A stretch of DNA of 64,000 nt, from assembly GCF_002261185.1 (NCBI RefSeq), contig NZ_NEVQ01000008.1, forward strand, positions 186,001 to 250,000. The letters are read 5' to 3'. The translations under genes and the position numbers were made by a program. This stretch comes from Bordetella genomosp. 4 (lineage in GTDB: Bacteria; Pseudomonadota; Gammaproteobacteria; Burkholderiales; Burkholderiaceae_B). The notes below the pieces were generated by a model. That model did no database searches, was not told the origin of the DNA, and saw nothing but the letters and a program-made list of their open reading frames with translations. Shown here piece by piece: positions 9,123 to 17,277 of this stretch; position 1 is the stretch's first letter, and every line of letters starts with the position of its first letter.

Positions 9123-9932
9123 ATGCCAAATACCGTTCTCGCCGACAAAGCTGCCAGCGCCGCCGCTGCGCCCGCCGCCAAGTCCAAGCTCGAAGTCAAG
9201 AACCTGAACTTTTACTACGGCAAGTTCCATGCGATCCGCAATGTGAACATGTCGATTCGTGAGAACAAGGTCACCGCGTTCATCGGCCCGTCGGGCTGCG
9301 GCAAATCGACTCTGCTGCGCACGTTCAACCGCATGTTCGAGTTGTATCCCGGCCAACGCGCCGAGGGCGAAATCCTGCTCGACGGTGAAAATCTGCTCAC
9401 GTCCAAGACCGATATTTCGTTGATTCGCGCCAAGGTCGGCATGGTGTTCCAGAAACCCACGCCGTTCCCCATGAGCATCTACGACAACATCGCTTTCGGC
9501 GTAAAGCTGTTCGAGCGCCTGTCCAAGGGCGAAATGGACGAGCGCGTGGAATGGGCCTTGAGCAAGGCTGCGCTGTGGAATGAAGTGAAAGACAAGCTGC
9601 ATCAAAGCGGCAATAGCTTGTCAGGCGGTCAGCAGCAACGTCTGTGTATTGCGCGCGGCGTGGCCATCAAACCTGAAGTGCTGTTGCTGGACGAGCCTTG
9701 TTCGGCACTGGATCCGATCTCGACCGCGAAGATCGAAGAACTGATCGCAGAGCTCAAGAGCGATTACACCGTCGTGATCGTGACCCACAACATGCAGCAG
9801 GCCGCTCGGTGTTCGGACTACACCGCTTATATGTATCTGGGCGAGCTGATGGAGTTCGGCGACACGGACCAGATCTTTGTCAAGCCGGCTCGCAAAGAAA
9901 CCGAAGACTACATTACGGGTCGTTTTGGTTAA
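9123..9932 (+). CDS. pstB: Phosphate ABC transporter ATP-binding protein PstB
   Basis: Energises phosphate import. The 269-residue ATPase carries Walker [10 protein letters not shown] (residues 55-63), a Q-loop in [18 protein letters not shown], the signature [12 protein letters not shown], Walker [14 protein letters not shown] and the switch His in [10 protein letters not shown]. An Ala-rich N-terminal extension of about 20 residues precedes the ATPase domain. AGGAAG is placed correctly for ATG 9123; an upstream GTG at 9096 is less likely. phoU normally follows pstB, but here a bidirectional terminator and then an unrelated minus-strand gene follow. Confidence 0.96.
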   Translation: MPNTVLADKAASAAAAPAAKSKLEVKNLNFYYGKFHAIRNVNMSIRENKVTAFIGPSGCGKSTLLRTFNRMFELYPGQRAEGEILLDGENLLTSKTDISLIRAKVGMVFQKPTPFPMSIYDNIAFGVKLFERLSKGEMDERVEWALSKAALWNEVKDKLHQSGNSLSGGQQQRLCIARGVAIKPEVLLLDEPCSALDPISTAKIEELIAELKSDYTVVIVTHNMQQAARCSDYTAYMYLGELMEFGDTDQIFVKPARKETEDYITGRFG

Positions 9933-10040
9933 TAGCGCGGCGAGGGCGTGCTGGTTATCGGCCTGATGGATTGTCGAACCCAATACGCCCCGTATTACGT
10001 CTGCATGTCTCCTGAGCAGTAGTCAGGCGGCCGCAGCAGG

Positions 10041-10107
10041 AAAAACGCCTGACATGGTCGACATGTCAGGCGTTTTTTTTGGGCGAAACCCCAACGGGGT
10101 TTCGCCC
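10041..10107. terminator. Bidirectional terminator between pstB and the siderophore receptor
   Basis: ACGCCTGACATG (10045-10056) pairs perfectly with CATGTCAGGCGT (10062-10073) and is followed by eight Ts on the plus strand; AAAAA on the other side serves the minus strand. A second perfect hairpin, GGGCGAAACCCC (10081-10092) with GGGGTTTCGCCC (10096-10107), directly adjoins it. It ends pstB transcription from the left and the receptor gene from the right. Confidence 0.92.
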
Positions 10108-10118
10108 TGTGTCCGCGA

Positions 10119-12353
10119 TCAGTACGTCACTGTCATCGTGGCGTAGTAAGCGCGTCCGGGCTCGTTGTACGTCGCAGCGCCGGCGGAGCTGGCGTTGCCT
10201 TCGCGGTAGAGCTTCTTGTCGAACAGGTTGCTTACGCCGACGCGGAAACGCAGGTGGCTGTTCGGCTCATAGCCTACGCTCAAGCCCACCAAGGCATAGG
10301 GGCTGACAGTCTGGCGGCCTTCGCCTTCCAGCGTCTCACCGGTACGCAGGTTCATCGACGGACCTTTCTGCTTGCCGTAGTACGTCACGTTTGCCTGGAA
10401 CGACCATTCGGGGGTGTAGAGCCAGTCCAGCGTGCTGTTGATGGTGTACTCCGGAATGACGCTCAACGGTTCGCCCGTGTCCTTGTTCTTGGTCTGCATC
10501 ATGTAGGTGAAGTTGGTGTTCCAGTCCAACGTCGGGGTCAGGGGGATGAACAAATTACCCTCAAAACCCTCTACGACTGCTTTGCCGCTATTGGTCCACT
10601 GCAGCACGCGCGCGCCGTTGTTCAAGCGGTACAGATACTCGGTGTCTGCAACGATCTTGTTTTTGTAATCGTTGCGGAAATACGCTGCGCTGGCGCGCCA
10701 CGTACCTGGGTCGTATTCGAAACCGATTTCTTTGTTGACGCTGATTTCCGGACGCAGGTCTTCGTTGCCCGCGAGATAGCAGCCGCCCGAGTTGGTCTCT
10801 GCAGCCCAGCACCCTTGTCCACGGCTGTAGAGCAGGTAGTTGGGATTGGACTGATACAGGTTGGGTGCCTTGTAGGCGCGGGCGATACCGCCTTTGAGGC
10901 GCAGCGAATCAGTCGCTTTGAACGACAGGTTCAAGCTGGGGCTGAAATTGCCGCCGAATTCGCTGTTGTGGTCGTAGCGCAAGCCCGGGGTCACGATGGT
11001 GCGAGTGCCAGCCTGGATGTTGTCTTCGAAAAAGAGCGCATAGCTGTCCTGGCTGGTCCGGGTCGGGCGATCACCGCTCGCCGTACCGTCGATGCCGCTA
11101 CCGGTCGTCCCGGTGTCGTAGGTCTGGCGCAGGGACGACGGATCGTCCAGTGACTCATGCAGGTATTCGACGCCGACGGTTGCGACTTGCTGCAGACCGA
11201 GAGTGAACGGGACATTGACTTCGCTGGCTGCACGCAGGCTGCGCAGGCGCGCTGTCGATTTACCCAGATCGGTAGGTGCGCCCTCGGGACCTCCGGCCAG
11301 GCCCTCGGCCTGCCGAGCATTGCGCGTATAGTCGTACGACAGCTCTGACCGGGATGTGCCCCAGTCGTAGTTGCCACGATGCGTGAGCCCGAAATTCTCG
11401 CGATACATGGCGTTGGTTTCTTTGCCATACAGGCTGTCGGAGAACTCGCTGTTGGCGTTGTTCATCGTGTCGCCGGCATAGATGTTGCCTTGGCGGCTGA
11501 AACCCATTTCGAATTCGAGCGTGTTTTTGGTGTCCGGACGCCATGCAAACAAGGCGTTGATGTCCTGGTTGATCACCCCTTCGCGGCCGGAGGTATTGGC
11601 GATGCCGTTTTCATCGACCGTCGCATGGTCTGCGTTGATGTTGCGGTCGTCGGCATTGGTTTTGTTGTAGTTGGCATAGACGCGCATGCTGAGCGTGTCG
11701 GAGATCGGCGTGGACAAACGCGCGTTGACGCGGTTGGTATTGCCTTCGTCGCTGTCTTCCGGCTGGTTGATGTAGTAGGTCGCCGAGGCCGTGGGCTTGT
11801 CGCTGGGCTGTTTGGTGATGATGTTCACTACACCGCCCATGGCGCCTGAACCGTAACGCGCAGCGGCAGGGCCGCGGATGACCTCGATGCGCTCGACTTC
11901 TTCAGCGGGGACCCAATTGGTGTCGCCGCGGGTGTCGCGATCGCCATTCCAACCGTAGCGTACCGAGTTGCGCGATTCCACGGGTTTACCGTCGATCAGG
12001 ATCAGCGTGTTTTCCGGGCCCATGCCGCGGATGTCGATTTGCCGGCTGTTGCCGCGTGCACCGCTGGAGCTGTTGCCGGTGAGGTTCACGCCGGGTTCGC
12101 GACGGATGATGTCGGACAGATCGTTAGTGGGCGGACGGCGCTGAATCTCTTCCGCAGTGATTACGGAAACCCCCAATGATTCTTTCACTTCTTCCTCGGC
12201 CGTGCCGAGGACCTCAACGGCAGACATTTCCTGTACGACCGCAGCGTCGTTGGGCAAGGGAGCGTCCGCCTGGCTTTGGGCCAGAGCCGTGCCTGAGAGG
12301 GCGAGAGTAATCAGGGCGCCTAGATACTGGCGCTTGAAGGGGGGCGTGGGCAT
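10119..12353 (-). CDS. bfeA: TonB-dependent catecholate (enterobactin-type) siderophore receptor
   Basis: A 744-residue outer-membrane receptor closely resembling FepA and Bordetella BfeA. It has a signal peptide ending ALAQS, a TonB-box-like segment EVLGTAEEE, and a plug domain with SSSGARGNSRQIDIRGMGPE, LILIDGKPVESRNSVRYGW and VERIEVIRGPAAARYGSGA. The remainder forms the 22-strand barrel, ending in the aromatic VTY expected for outer-membrane insertion. The plug motif set is specific to the FepA/PfeA/BfeA group, so a catecholate substrate is likely. An AraC regulator is divergent, as in the bfeA-bfeR pair. A Fur box (12430-12448) and a GC-rich dyad (12383-12411) lie in the shared upstream region. 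Confidence 0.9.
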   Translation of the reverse strand: MPTPPFKRQYLGALITLALSGTALAQSQADAPLPNDAAVVQEMSAVEVLGTAEEEVKESLGVSVITAEEIQRRPPTNDLSDIIRREPGVNLTGNSSSGARGNSRQIDIRGMGPENTLILIDGKPVESRNSVRYGWNGDRDTRGDTNWVPAEEVERIEVIRGPAAARYGSGAMGGVVNIITKQPSDKPTASATYYINQPEDSDEGNTNRVNARLSTPISDTLSMRVYANYNKTNADDRNINADHATVDENGIANTSGREGVINQDINALFAWRPDTKNTLEFEMGFSRQGNIYAGDTMNNANSEFSDSLYGKETNAMYRENFGLTHRGNYDWGTSRSELSYDYTRNARQAEGLAGGPEGAPTDLGKSTARLRSLRAASEVNVPFTLGLQQVATVGVEYLHESLDDPSSLRQTYDTGTTGSGIDGTASGDRPTRTSQDSYALFFEDNIQAGTRTIVTPGLRYDHNSEFGGNFSPSLNLSFKATDSLRLKGGIARAYKAPNLYQSNPNYLLYSRGQGCWAAETNSGGCYLAGNEDLRPEISVNKEIGFEYDPGTWRASAAYFRNDYKNKIVADTEYLYRLNNGARVLQWTNSGKAVVEGFEGNLFIPLTPTLDWNTNFTYMMQTKNKDTGEPLSVIPEYTINSTLDWLYTPEWSFQANVTYYGKQKGPSMNLRTGETLEGEGRQTVSPYALVGLSVGYEPNSHLRFRVGVSNLFDKKLYREGNASSAGAATYNEPGRAYYATMTVTY

Positions 12354-12382
12354 GCCGATTTCTCCGGGGTGCGCGATAGATA

Positions 12383-12411
12383 GCGCGCCGCTCGTGACAT
12401 TTGCGGCGCGC
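12383..12411 (-). promoter_or_regulatory. GC-rich dyad in the leader of the catecholate receptor
   Basis: GCGCGCCGC (12383-12391) and GCGGCGCGC (12403-12411) are perfect inverted repeats separated by 11 bp. The dyad lies between the Fur box and the receptor start codon. It could be an AraC-regulator site or an mRNA leader hairpin; the sequence does not decide. Confidence 0.45.
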
Positions 12412-12429
12412 CTGATACGTGTTATTAGG

Positions 12430-12448
12430 AATGATTTACAATATCATT
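12430..12448. promoter_or_regulatory. Fur box between the receptor and its regulator
   Basis: AATGATTTACAATATCATT is a 19-bp imperfect palindrome with perfect AATGAT/ATCATT arms, matching the core of the Fur consensus. It is centred in the divergent promoter region and would give iron repression of one or both genes. Confidence 0.72.
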
Positions 12449-12544
12449 TTGACGTCAGGATTATGTCAGCAAAATTCCGGTATGGGCTTTGCTTGCACAC
12501 TAGATTGTTTTGCTAAATCCCCATTTCTCTCTTTTCGTATCTGT

Positions 12545-13555
12545 ATGAGTTCGGTATCGCTCAGTCGTAGCGCAGCACTGCGACGCAACGCTCCCTTGGT
12601 CGACGAACCCGCCTTGCACCGGCAGGCGCGCCATAGCGCAGCGCACTACGCAGTGGTGGCGCCTGGCGCCAACCGTCCCATGTTTGAAGGACTGGTGGAT
12701 ACGGTGCAATTGGCTGATGGCTTGAGCCTGCATCGTGTGGACGCCCGTGACCTGCAGGGTGTCGCCGTGCATGCCCACCTGCAACCCGGGTTGCGTATTG
12801 CTCTGACTGTGGGCGGCAAGGCCGACGTCAGCTACGACGGATACCGCTTGTTGTTGGGGCCCCGGCCGAACGGCGGAGCGTGTGGAGCAGTGGTGGCCCT
12901 GACGCAGCCCGCGGCGTTCAAGCGGCAGTCGCGCCGGGGCGATATCGAGCGCAGCGTCAGTCTGACGCTGAGCGACGTATGGCTGCAGCGGCGGTTAGGG
13001 GAGACTTTGCCTGCATGTCTGGCATTCGCACGCCGGCATCTTTCGGTACATCCCTGGAATGCATCTGCGCATGCCATCGCACTGGTTGAGCAACTGTTGG
13101 CGCCGTCAGAGCTGGACGGCGCATTGCTGCGCATGTATCAAGAATCCCGGTCGCTCGGCCTGGCGGTGGAGGCGTTGAGCAGCCTGAGCGGCGCGGTGCT
13201 GTCACCGGTGGCCGATGGGTTGCGGCAGCGAGAGCGATCCCGGATGGAGCAGGTGCGCGAGTTGCTCGACAGTGGCCAGGCCGACGAGATGAGCCTGGTG
13301 CAGATTGCCAAGCATGCCTGCCTGAGCGTGAATACCCTGCAGCGCCATTTTCGTGCGGTCTGGGGCAAAACGGTGTTTGCCTATCTGCGGGATGCGCGCC
13401 TGGATCGTGCGCGTATGGCGCTCGAGCGCGACGCGATCAGTGTGACCCAGGCGGCATTGATTGCCGGCTATTCCAGCCCGGCGAATTTTGCGACGGCATT
13501 TCGTCAGCGATATGGCATACCGCCGGGACAGGCCGGGCGGCGAGTGCCTGAATGA
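12545..13555 (+). CDS. bfeR: AraC-family transcriptional regulator, BfeR/PchR type
   Basis: A 336-residue regulator expected to activate the adjacent receptor gene when the ferric catecholate is present. The C-terminal ~100 residues hold the two helix-turn-helix AraC domain: MSLVQIAKHACLSVNTLQRH and VTQAALIAGYSSPANFATAF, then FRQRYGIPPGQ. The N-terminal domain resembles the PchR-type ligand-sensing region. The start is uncertain: the frame is open to 12419, and 12482 or 12545 are the plausible ATGs, with no convincing ribosome site at either. The assignment as BfeR rests on its position divergent from a BfeA-like receptor. Confidence 0.82.
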   Translation: MSSVSLSRSAALRRNAPLVDEPALHRQARHSAAHYAVVAPGANRPMFEGLVDTVQLADGLSLHRVDARDLQGVAVHAHLQPGLRIALTVGGKADVSYDGYRLLLGPRPNGGACGAVVALTQPAAFKRQSRRGDIERSVSLTLSDVWLQRRLGETLPACLAFARRHLSVHPWNASAHAIALVEQLLAPSELDGALLRMYQESRSLGLAVEALSSLSGAVLSPVADGLRQRERSRMEQVRELLDSGQADEMSLVQIAKHACLSVNTLQRHFRAVWGKTVFAYLRDARLDRARMALERDAISVTQAALIAGYSSPANFATAFRQRYGIPPGQAGRRVPE

Positions 13556-13580
13556 TGACGATCAGGTGCTTTTCAGGGCT

Positions 13581-14441
13581 TTAGAATCCGTACAGCTCTG
13601 CCGGGTTATCCACGAGGATGCGAGCGCGTAATGTGCTGTCAGGCACCCAGGCGTGTAGTGCCGCCAATGTCGACGTGGTAGCGGGCGGTGTCGGCATCTC
13701 GGTCGGATGGGGCCAGTCGGATCCCCATACCAATCGCTCGGGGGCAGCCTGCAATAGTTCAGTGGCCACAGGTGCTGCCGAGCCCACGCCGCCTGCCAGA
13801 TAATGGCCCGACAGCTTGACCCAGCCTGTGCCTCGTTGCAGGCGTGTATGGACGACTCGCCGCGCTGCTTCATAGGTCTCTGTCATCGGCGCCATGCGAC
13901 CCAGGTGATCAAACACCACCGTGCAGGGCAGGCGCAAAATCATGTCGGCATTTTCCGCGATCTGCGCGGGCGTCATATGCAGTTGTACGTGCCATCCCAG
14001 CGAGGCAATGCGCTTGGCCAGCGGCTCGATCATATCGATACGCACAATCGAGGTATGGGCAATGGCGACAGTAAAGCGGATGCCGCGAATACCGCCTTGA
14101 TGCAGCGCTTGCAATTCGCCATCAGACACGTCAGGGAACACGACACCGACACCGCGCGTCTGACTGGAGCCCAATTGCTCGATGGCGTCCAGTGTGACGC
14201 GATTGTCCGTGACATGCGGCGCGGGCGTGACGACTACGGCACGCTGCAGGCCCAGGCTGTCTCGTACTCGCCGATAGGCCTGAGCGGTGCAGGACGCCAG
14301 GGGATTGGGCGCGGCGGGTGCGGCGATCAGGGCCGGGTTGTAGATGTGGATGTGCGAATCGCAGGCATTTGCGGGCAGGTCTTGAGTCTCGTGCAATGAG
14401 GTGGCTGCGGTTTCAGGGGCGGCTTGAGTCGGAGCGGTCAC
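13581..14441 (-). CDS. Amidohydrolase family 2 protein (LigI-like)
   Basis: A 286-residue metal-dependent hydrolase of the COG3618 type, related to 2-pyrone-4,6-dicarboxylate lactonase. Visible motifs: the N-terminal metal-binding CDSHIHIYNP, a barrel-strand VFDHLGRMAP, and a late VWGSDWPHPTEMP carrying the catalytic Asp. It ends in DNPAELYGF, a common C-terminus of the family (DNPARLYGF). No signal peptide, so cytoplasmic. The substrate cannot be read; candidates are lactones or cyclic carboxylates from aromatic degradation. It stands alone, convergent with the AraC regulator with 25 bp between stops. Confidence 0.82.
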   Translation of the reverse strand: MTAPTQAAPETAATSLHETQDLPANACDSHIHIYNPALIAAPAAPNPLASCTAQAYRRVRDSLGLQRAVVVTPAPHVTDNRVTLDAIEQLGSSQTRGVGVVFPDVSDGELQALHQGGIRGIRFTVAIAHTSIVRIDMIEPLAKRIASLGWHVQLHMTPAQIAENADMILRLPCTVVFDHLGRMAPMTETYEAARRVVHTRLQRGTGWVKLSGHYLAGGVGSAAPVATELLQAAPERLVWGSDWPHPTEMPTPPATTSTLAALHAWVPDSTLRARILVDNPAELYGF

Positions 14442-14617
14442 GAGAATTCCAGTGTGCTGTTAATGAGGGGCGCCGAGTTCGATATGCGCGGCAAACCTGG
14501 ATTGTAGGCACGTGAGAATAAAGGTGGTCCCGTTGATGTCCGGTGGCAGGGGGGCGTGCGGTGCTTGTTTGGGTGGGCTTGCGGTCGTTGCTGTTCGTGG
14601 GCGTCTCTATGGAGACG

Positions 14618-14751
14618 TCCCGGCCGCGTGCCTGGGCGGGGTGCCGGGCCTATCGCACGGACTCGGCCCATGACCAGGGGCCTCGGCCTCGCTGCGCGAG
14701 GCTAAATCCGCGCTCAACGGCCCAGCACCCCGCCCAGGCACGCGGCCGGGA
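14618..14751. repeat. Long T-shaped palindrome in the 446-bp gap 14442-14887
   Basis: The left arm (14618-14650, starting TCCCGGCCGCGTGCC) and right arm (14719-14751, ending GGCACGCGGCCGGGA) are complementary at 32 of 33 positions. The 68-bp centre holds two more hairpins: GGCCC/GGGCC (14665-14669 with 14678-14682) and GCCTCGC/GCGAGGC (14686-14692 with 14696-14702). A small hairpin CGTCTC/GAGACG (14602-14607 with 14612-14617) adjoins the left arm. No gene is apparent in the gap, and no T-tract or transposase. A second element of the same layout but different sequence lies at 48997-49160. Confidence 0.85.
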
Positions 14752-14822
14752 CTCGCATTGAGGCAATGCCACGGACGATGAGGCAAACGACGGGCGATGA
14801 GAGAATGCGGCGGACGCGATCG

Positions 14823-14865
14823 GCAAAGCTGCAGGCTAGCTGGGAGGCGGAGCTGCAGACTTTGC
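14823..14865 (-). terminator. Hairpin just downstream of the nitroreductase-like gene
   Basis: GCAAAGCTGCAG (14823-14834) pairs with CTGCAG-A-CTTTGC (14853-14865), with one bulged base. It begins 22 bases after the stop codon in the direction of transcription. No T-tract follows, so it may be a weak terminator or an mRNA 3' protector. Confidence 0.5.
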
Positions 14866-14887
14866 GGGTGCGTCGGGGCTTTGGCTT

Positions 14888-15487
14888 TTAGCCGATGACG
14901 CGGAAGCGTTCGGCGTCGTCCATGAAGGCTTTTTCGCCGAAGGGGGCTTCGTTCGAGCCAAAGGGCATCTGCGCACGCAATTTCCAGCTGGCAGGGATGT
15001 TCCATTCGGCAGCGATGGCGGCGTCGATGAGCGGGTTGTAGTGCTGCAGGCTGGCGCCTATGCCGGCGTTGGCCAGGGCTGCCCAGGTGGACAATTGGGC
15101 CATGCCGCCCGACTGTTCCGACCAGACGGGGAAGTTGTCAGCGTACAGGGCAAACTGTTCTTGGAGGCTGCGCACGACGTCCTGGTCTTCGTAGAACAGC
15201 ACGGTGCCTACGCCGGCAGCAAAGCTCTTGAGCTTGGCTTCGGTTTTGTCAAAGCCTTCGGCGGGGGCGACTTTGCGGACTTCGTCAATCGCGATTTGCC
15301 ACACTTTTTCGCTTTCGGCGCCAAACAGGATGACAGCGCGCGAGCTTTGCGAGTTGAATGACGAGGGGCTGTGCTTGATGGCGTCCTGGATCAGGGCGGT
15401 CAATTCTGCTTTCGAGGCCGACACGTTGCGACCCAGTGCATATTGGGTGCGGCGTTGCTTCAGCGCTTCAAGAAAGGCGTTGCTCAT
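14888..15487 (-). CDS. Nitroreductase family protein (Frm2/YdgI-like)
   Basis: A 199-residue FMN-dependent oxidoreductase of the fungal Frm2/Hbn1-like nitroreductase branch (COG3560). The N-terminal LKQRRTQYALG matches the family's R-R-T/S motif for FMN phosphate. IKHSPSSFNSQSSRAVIL is typical, as is the late segment LQHYNPLIDAA followed by PFGSNEAPFGEK. The family reduces nitro or quinone compounds, or is linked to lipid signalling in yeast; the bacterial substrate is unknown. No operon partner is apparent. Confidence 0.85.
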   Translation of the reverse strand: MSNAFLEALKQRRTQYALGRNVSASKAELTALIQDAIKHSPSSFNSQSSRAVILFGAESEKVWQIAIDEVRKVAPAEGFDKTEAKLKSFAAGVGTVLFYEDQDVVRSLQEQFALYADNFPVWSEQSGGMAQLSTWAALANAGIGASLQHYNPLIDAAIAAEWNIPASWKLRAQMPFGSNEAPFGEKAFMDDAERFRVIG

Positions 15488-15699
15488 GATGGAAATCTCC
15501 CGACTAATAGATAGATAGTGAAAGTACGGGCAAATTCTAACTGCTGCGTTGCATCAGCGTCACCGGTTTTCGGCGGAAAAAACACGTTTTGGCGTAGGAC
15601 AAATTGTTCCTCTGGTGGTGCTAATGAGGCTAGGGAGGACGCTGGCCACCCACGTTTTCGTGCCCCGGGCTGGGCGGGGCCAGACGTGGTCAGAGGACG

Positions 15700-16347
15700 T
15701 CAACGCGAAACGGTGCGTATGGGCCAGATGGCCAGTGTGGCGATCCCGACGAGCAGTCCGGCCGCAATGTCCCACAGATCGTGCTGCCACGTCGTGACGG
15801 TGGACACCAAAATCAACAGGCACCAGCCATGCCACGCCCAGCGAGCCAGGCGATGACGCTGTAATTTCGGCAGCCACGCTAACCAAACCAATAGCAACGT
15901 CGCCGCATGCAGTGACGGGAACATGTTGTACGGCTGCTCAAATGCCCTCAATTGGCTAAAGAGCAGGCCTGTCACGCCATCTGGCTGCGGCAATGGGCGT
16001 ACGTTGATCGAGGGAATGAGCGCAAATGCCGCAAAGCAGGTCAATTGCGCCGCCACAATGCGGCCAGCATGCCGCCGCAATGCGTGCAGACGCTCAAACG
16101 CGAAAAACGTGCAGGGAAAAATGAGGTTCAGGCTGAGGTAAGGCCAGATCATCCAGGCCAGAAAGGGAATGTTGTCGTCCCATGCGGTATGCCATGACAT
16201 GGCGTCGGGCCGGGCCGCCGCCCAGCGATTGGTCAGGCTGTAGCCGATGAGAAACAGCAGACTCGAAAGTAGCATCCAGACGAGGGCTTCTCGCCACGGA
16301 TGATCCGATATCTCTCGAACACCGGTAAACTCCGATTCTTGCACCAT
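15700..16347 (-). CDS. PAP2-superfamily integral membrane phosphatase
   Basis: A 215-residue membrane protein with about five to six hydrophobic helices. Two catalytic PAP2 motifs are visible: NMFPSLHAATLLLVW (Ser/His) and TWQHDLWDIAAG (second His/Asp). Such proteins dephosphorylate lipid phosphates or transfer phosphoinositol-type headgroups at the membrane. The start codon lies only 17 bp from that of the divergent TOMM C-protein gene, leaving little room for two promoters; an internal ATG at 16275 would enlarge the gap. Whether it belongs to the neighbouring RiPP cluster is not known. Confidence 0.82.
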   Translation of the reverse strand: MVQESEFTGVREISDHPWREALVWMLLSSLLFLIGYSLTNRWAAARPDAMSWHTAWDDNIPFLAWMIWPYLSLNLIFPCTFFAFERLHALRRHAGRIVAAQLTCFAAFALIPSINVRPLPQPDGVTGLLFSQLRAFEQPYNMFPSLHAATLLLVWLAWLPKLQRHRLARWAWHGWCLLILVSTVTTWQHDLWDIAAGLLVGIATLAIWPIRTVSR

Positions 16348-16364
16348 TATTGTTTTGCAGGTTG

Positions 16365-17267
16365 ATGACAGATAACTCGAGCGTGGCCTTATCTCATCCT
16401 GGCGACCACTGGATCAACAATCCAGCCTGGACGTTGCTGGAGCAGGCGCATGACGGACGTATGCTGCTCGTGTTGACCGGCGGCGCCGACGAGACCTATA
16501 TCGTAGACGAAGCCGTCTCTGATGCTTGTGTACGTCGCGTTTTTCAGGCGTGGCAAAACGAGAGTTTGTCCTCGTTGCAGGATGACCCGGAATGTGGCGC
16601 CGCGGTGCGTCAGATACAGCGGGTCGGGGCTTTGGTGCCGCCTCGGGCATTGCCTGAGGTCAATCATTTTTCCGTGGCGTGGCTTGGTGACCCATGCGAG
16701 TCGTTGATGCCCGCGTTGGCGACGATGATCGCGGAAAATCGCATCGCGCTGCAGGGCGATGCGCCTCGAGATGCTGTTGCTGGCGCCAATATCGAAGATC
16801 TCCTGCTTGTTGTGCGCACCAACGCTCAATGGGACTCCGCGCTGAGCACCTATGCCGCGCTGCGCCCGCGGCAACGACACTTGTTCGTTGATACGGCGTA
16901 TCACCACACCGTCAGTATTGGCCCGTACGTGGTGCCGGGCGAGACGGCGTGTGTCGCCTGCTTGGGGCATCGCATCGCGCATCGTTGGGGCGATTTGCCG
17001 GGTCCGGCACAGCCCGCCATGTCGAGCAGATCGCACTCGATTGCGGCCGTGCTGGCTCCTCTCTTGACGGCGGCGGGCGGGTTACTGCCTTTTCTCGAAC
17101 ACAGTGTCAGTTTGAATTTACAGACCTTGGCCAGTGTGCGGGACAAGGTATTCCAACTACCAGGCTGCCCGGTATGTGAGGGCCGACATGACTCGCCGGC
17201 CGGGGCGTTGAATCTACCTTGGCAGGTGTTGCCACCTGTCATATTGTCCGGCCCGGCGGGTCGTTGA
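16365..17267 (+). CDS. TOMM biosynthesis C protein (ThiF-like cyclodehydratase partner)
   Basis: A 300-residue protein I read as the E1/ThiF-like partner of a YcaO cyclodehydratase, which presents the precursor peptide to the YcaO enzyme. The N-terminal ~95 residues (WTLLEQAHDGRMLLVLTGG...) fit a winged-helix peptide-recognition domain. The C-terminal part has two CxxC pairs, CVAC (196-199) and CPVC (268-271), the zinc tetrad kept in this family, and a VPGETACVACLGHR stretch typical of it. ATG 16365 has GCAGG upstream; a TTG at 16350 is also in frame. It is first in a tight four-gene run: the next gene starts 10 bp after its stop. The family call is helped by the downstream YcaO and SagB genes. 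Confidence 0.75.
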   Translation: MTDNSSVALSHPGDHWINNPAWTLLEQAHDGRMLLVLTGGADETYIVDEAVSDACVRRVFQAWQNESLSSLQDDPECGAAVRQIQRVGALVPPRALPEVNHFSVAWLGDPCESLMPALATMIAENRIALQGDAPRDAVAGANIEDLLLVVRTNAQWDSALSTYAALRPRQRHLFVDTAYHHTVSIGPYVVPGETACVACLGHRIAHRWGDLPGPAQPAMSSRSHSIAAVLAPLLTAAGGLLPFLEHSVSLNLQTLASVRDKVFQLPGCPVCEGRHDSPAGALNLPWQVLPPVILSGPAGR

Positions 17268-17277
17268 GGAGTTTGCC

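Noticed and set aside
10121-12350. Several long plus-strand open frames opposite the catecholate receptor
   Set aside because: They are antisense shadows caused by codon bias; the minus-strand product has complete receptor motifs.
14618-14751. Palindrome as an insertion-sequence remnant
   Set aside because: No transposase fragment or target-site duplication is visible, and the arms enclose only 68 bp with no coding potential.
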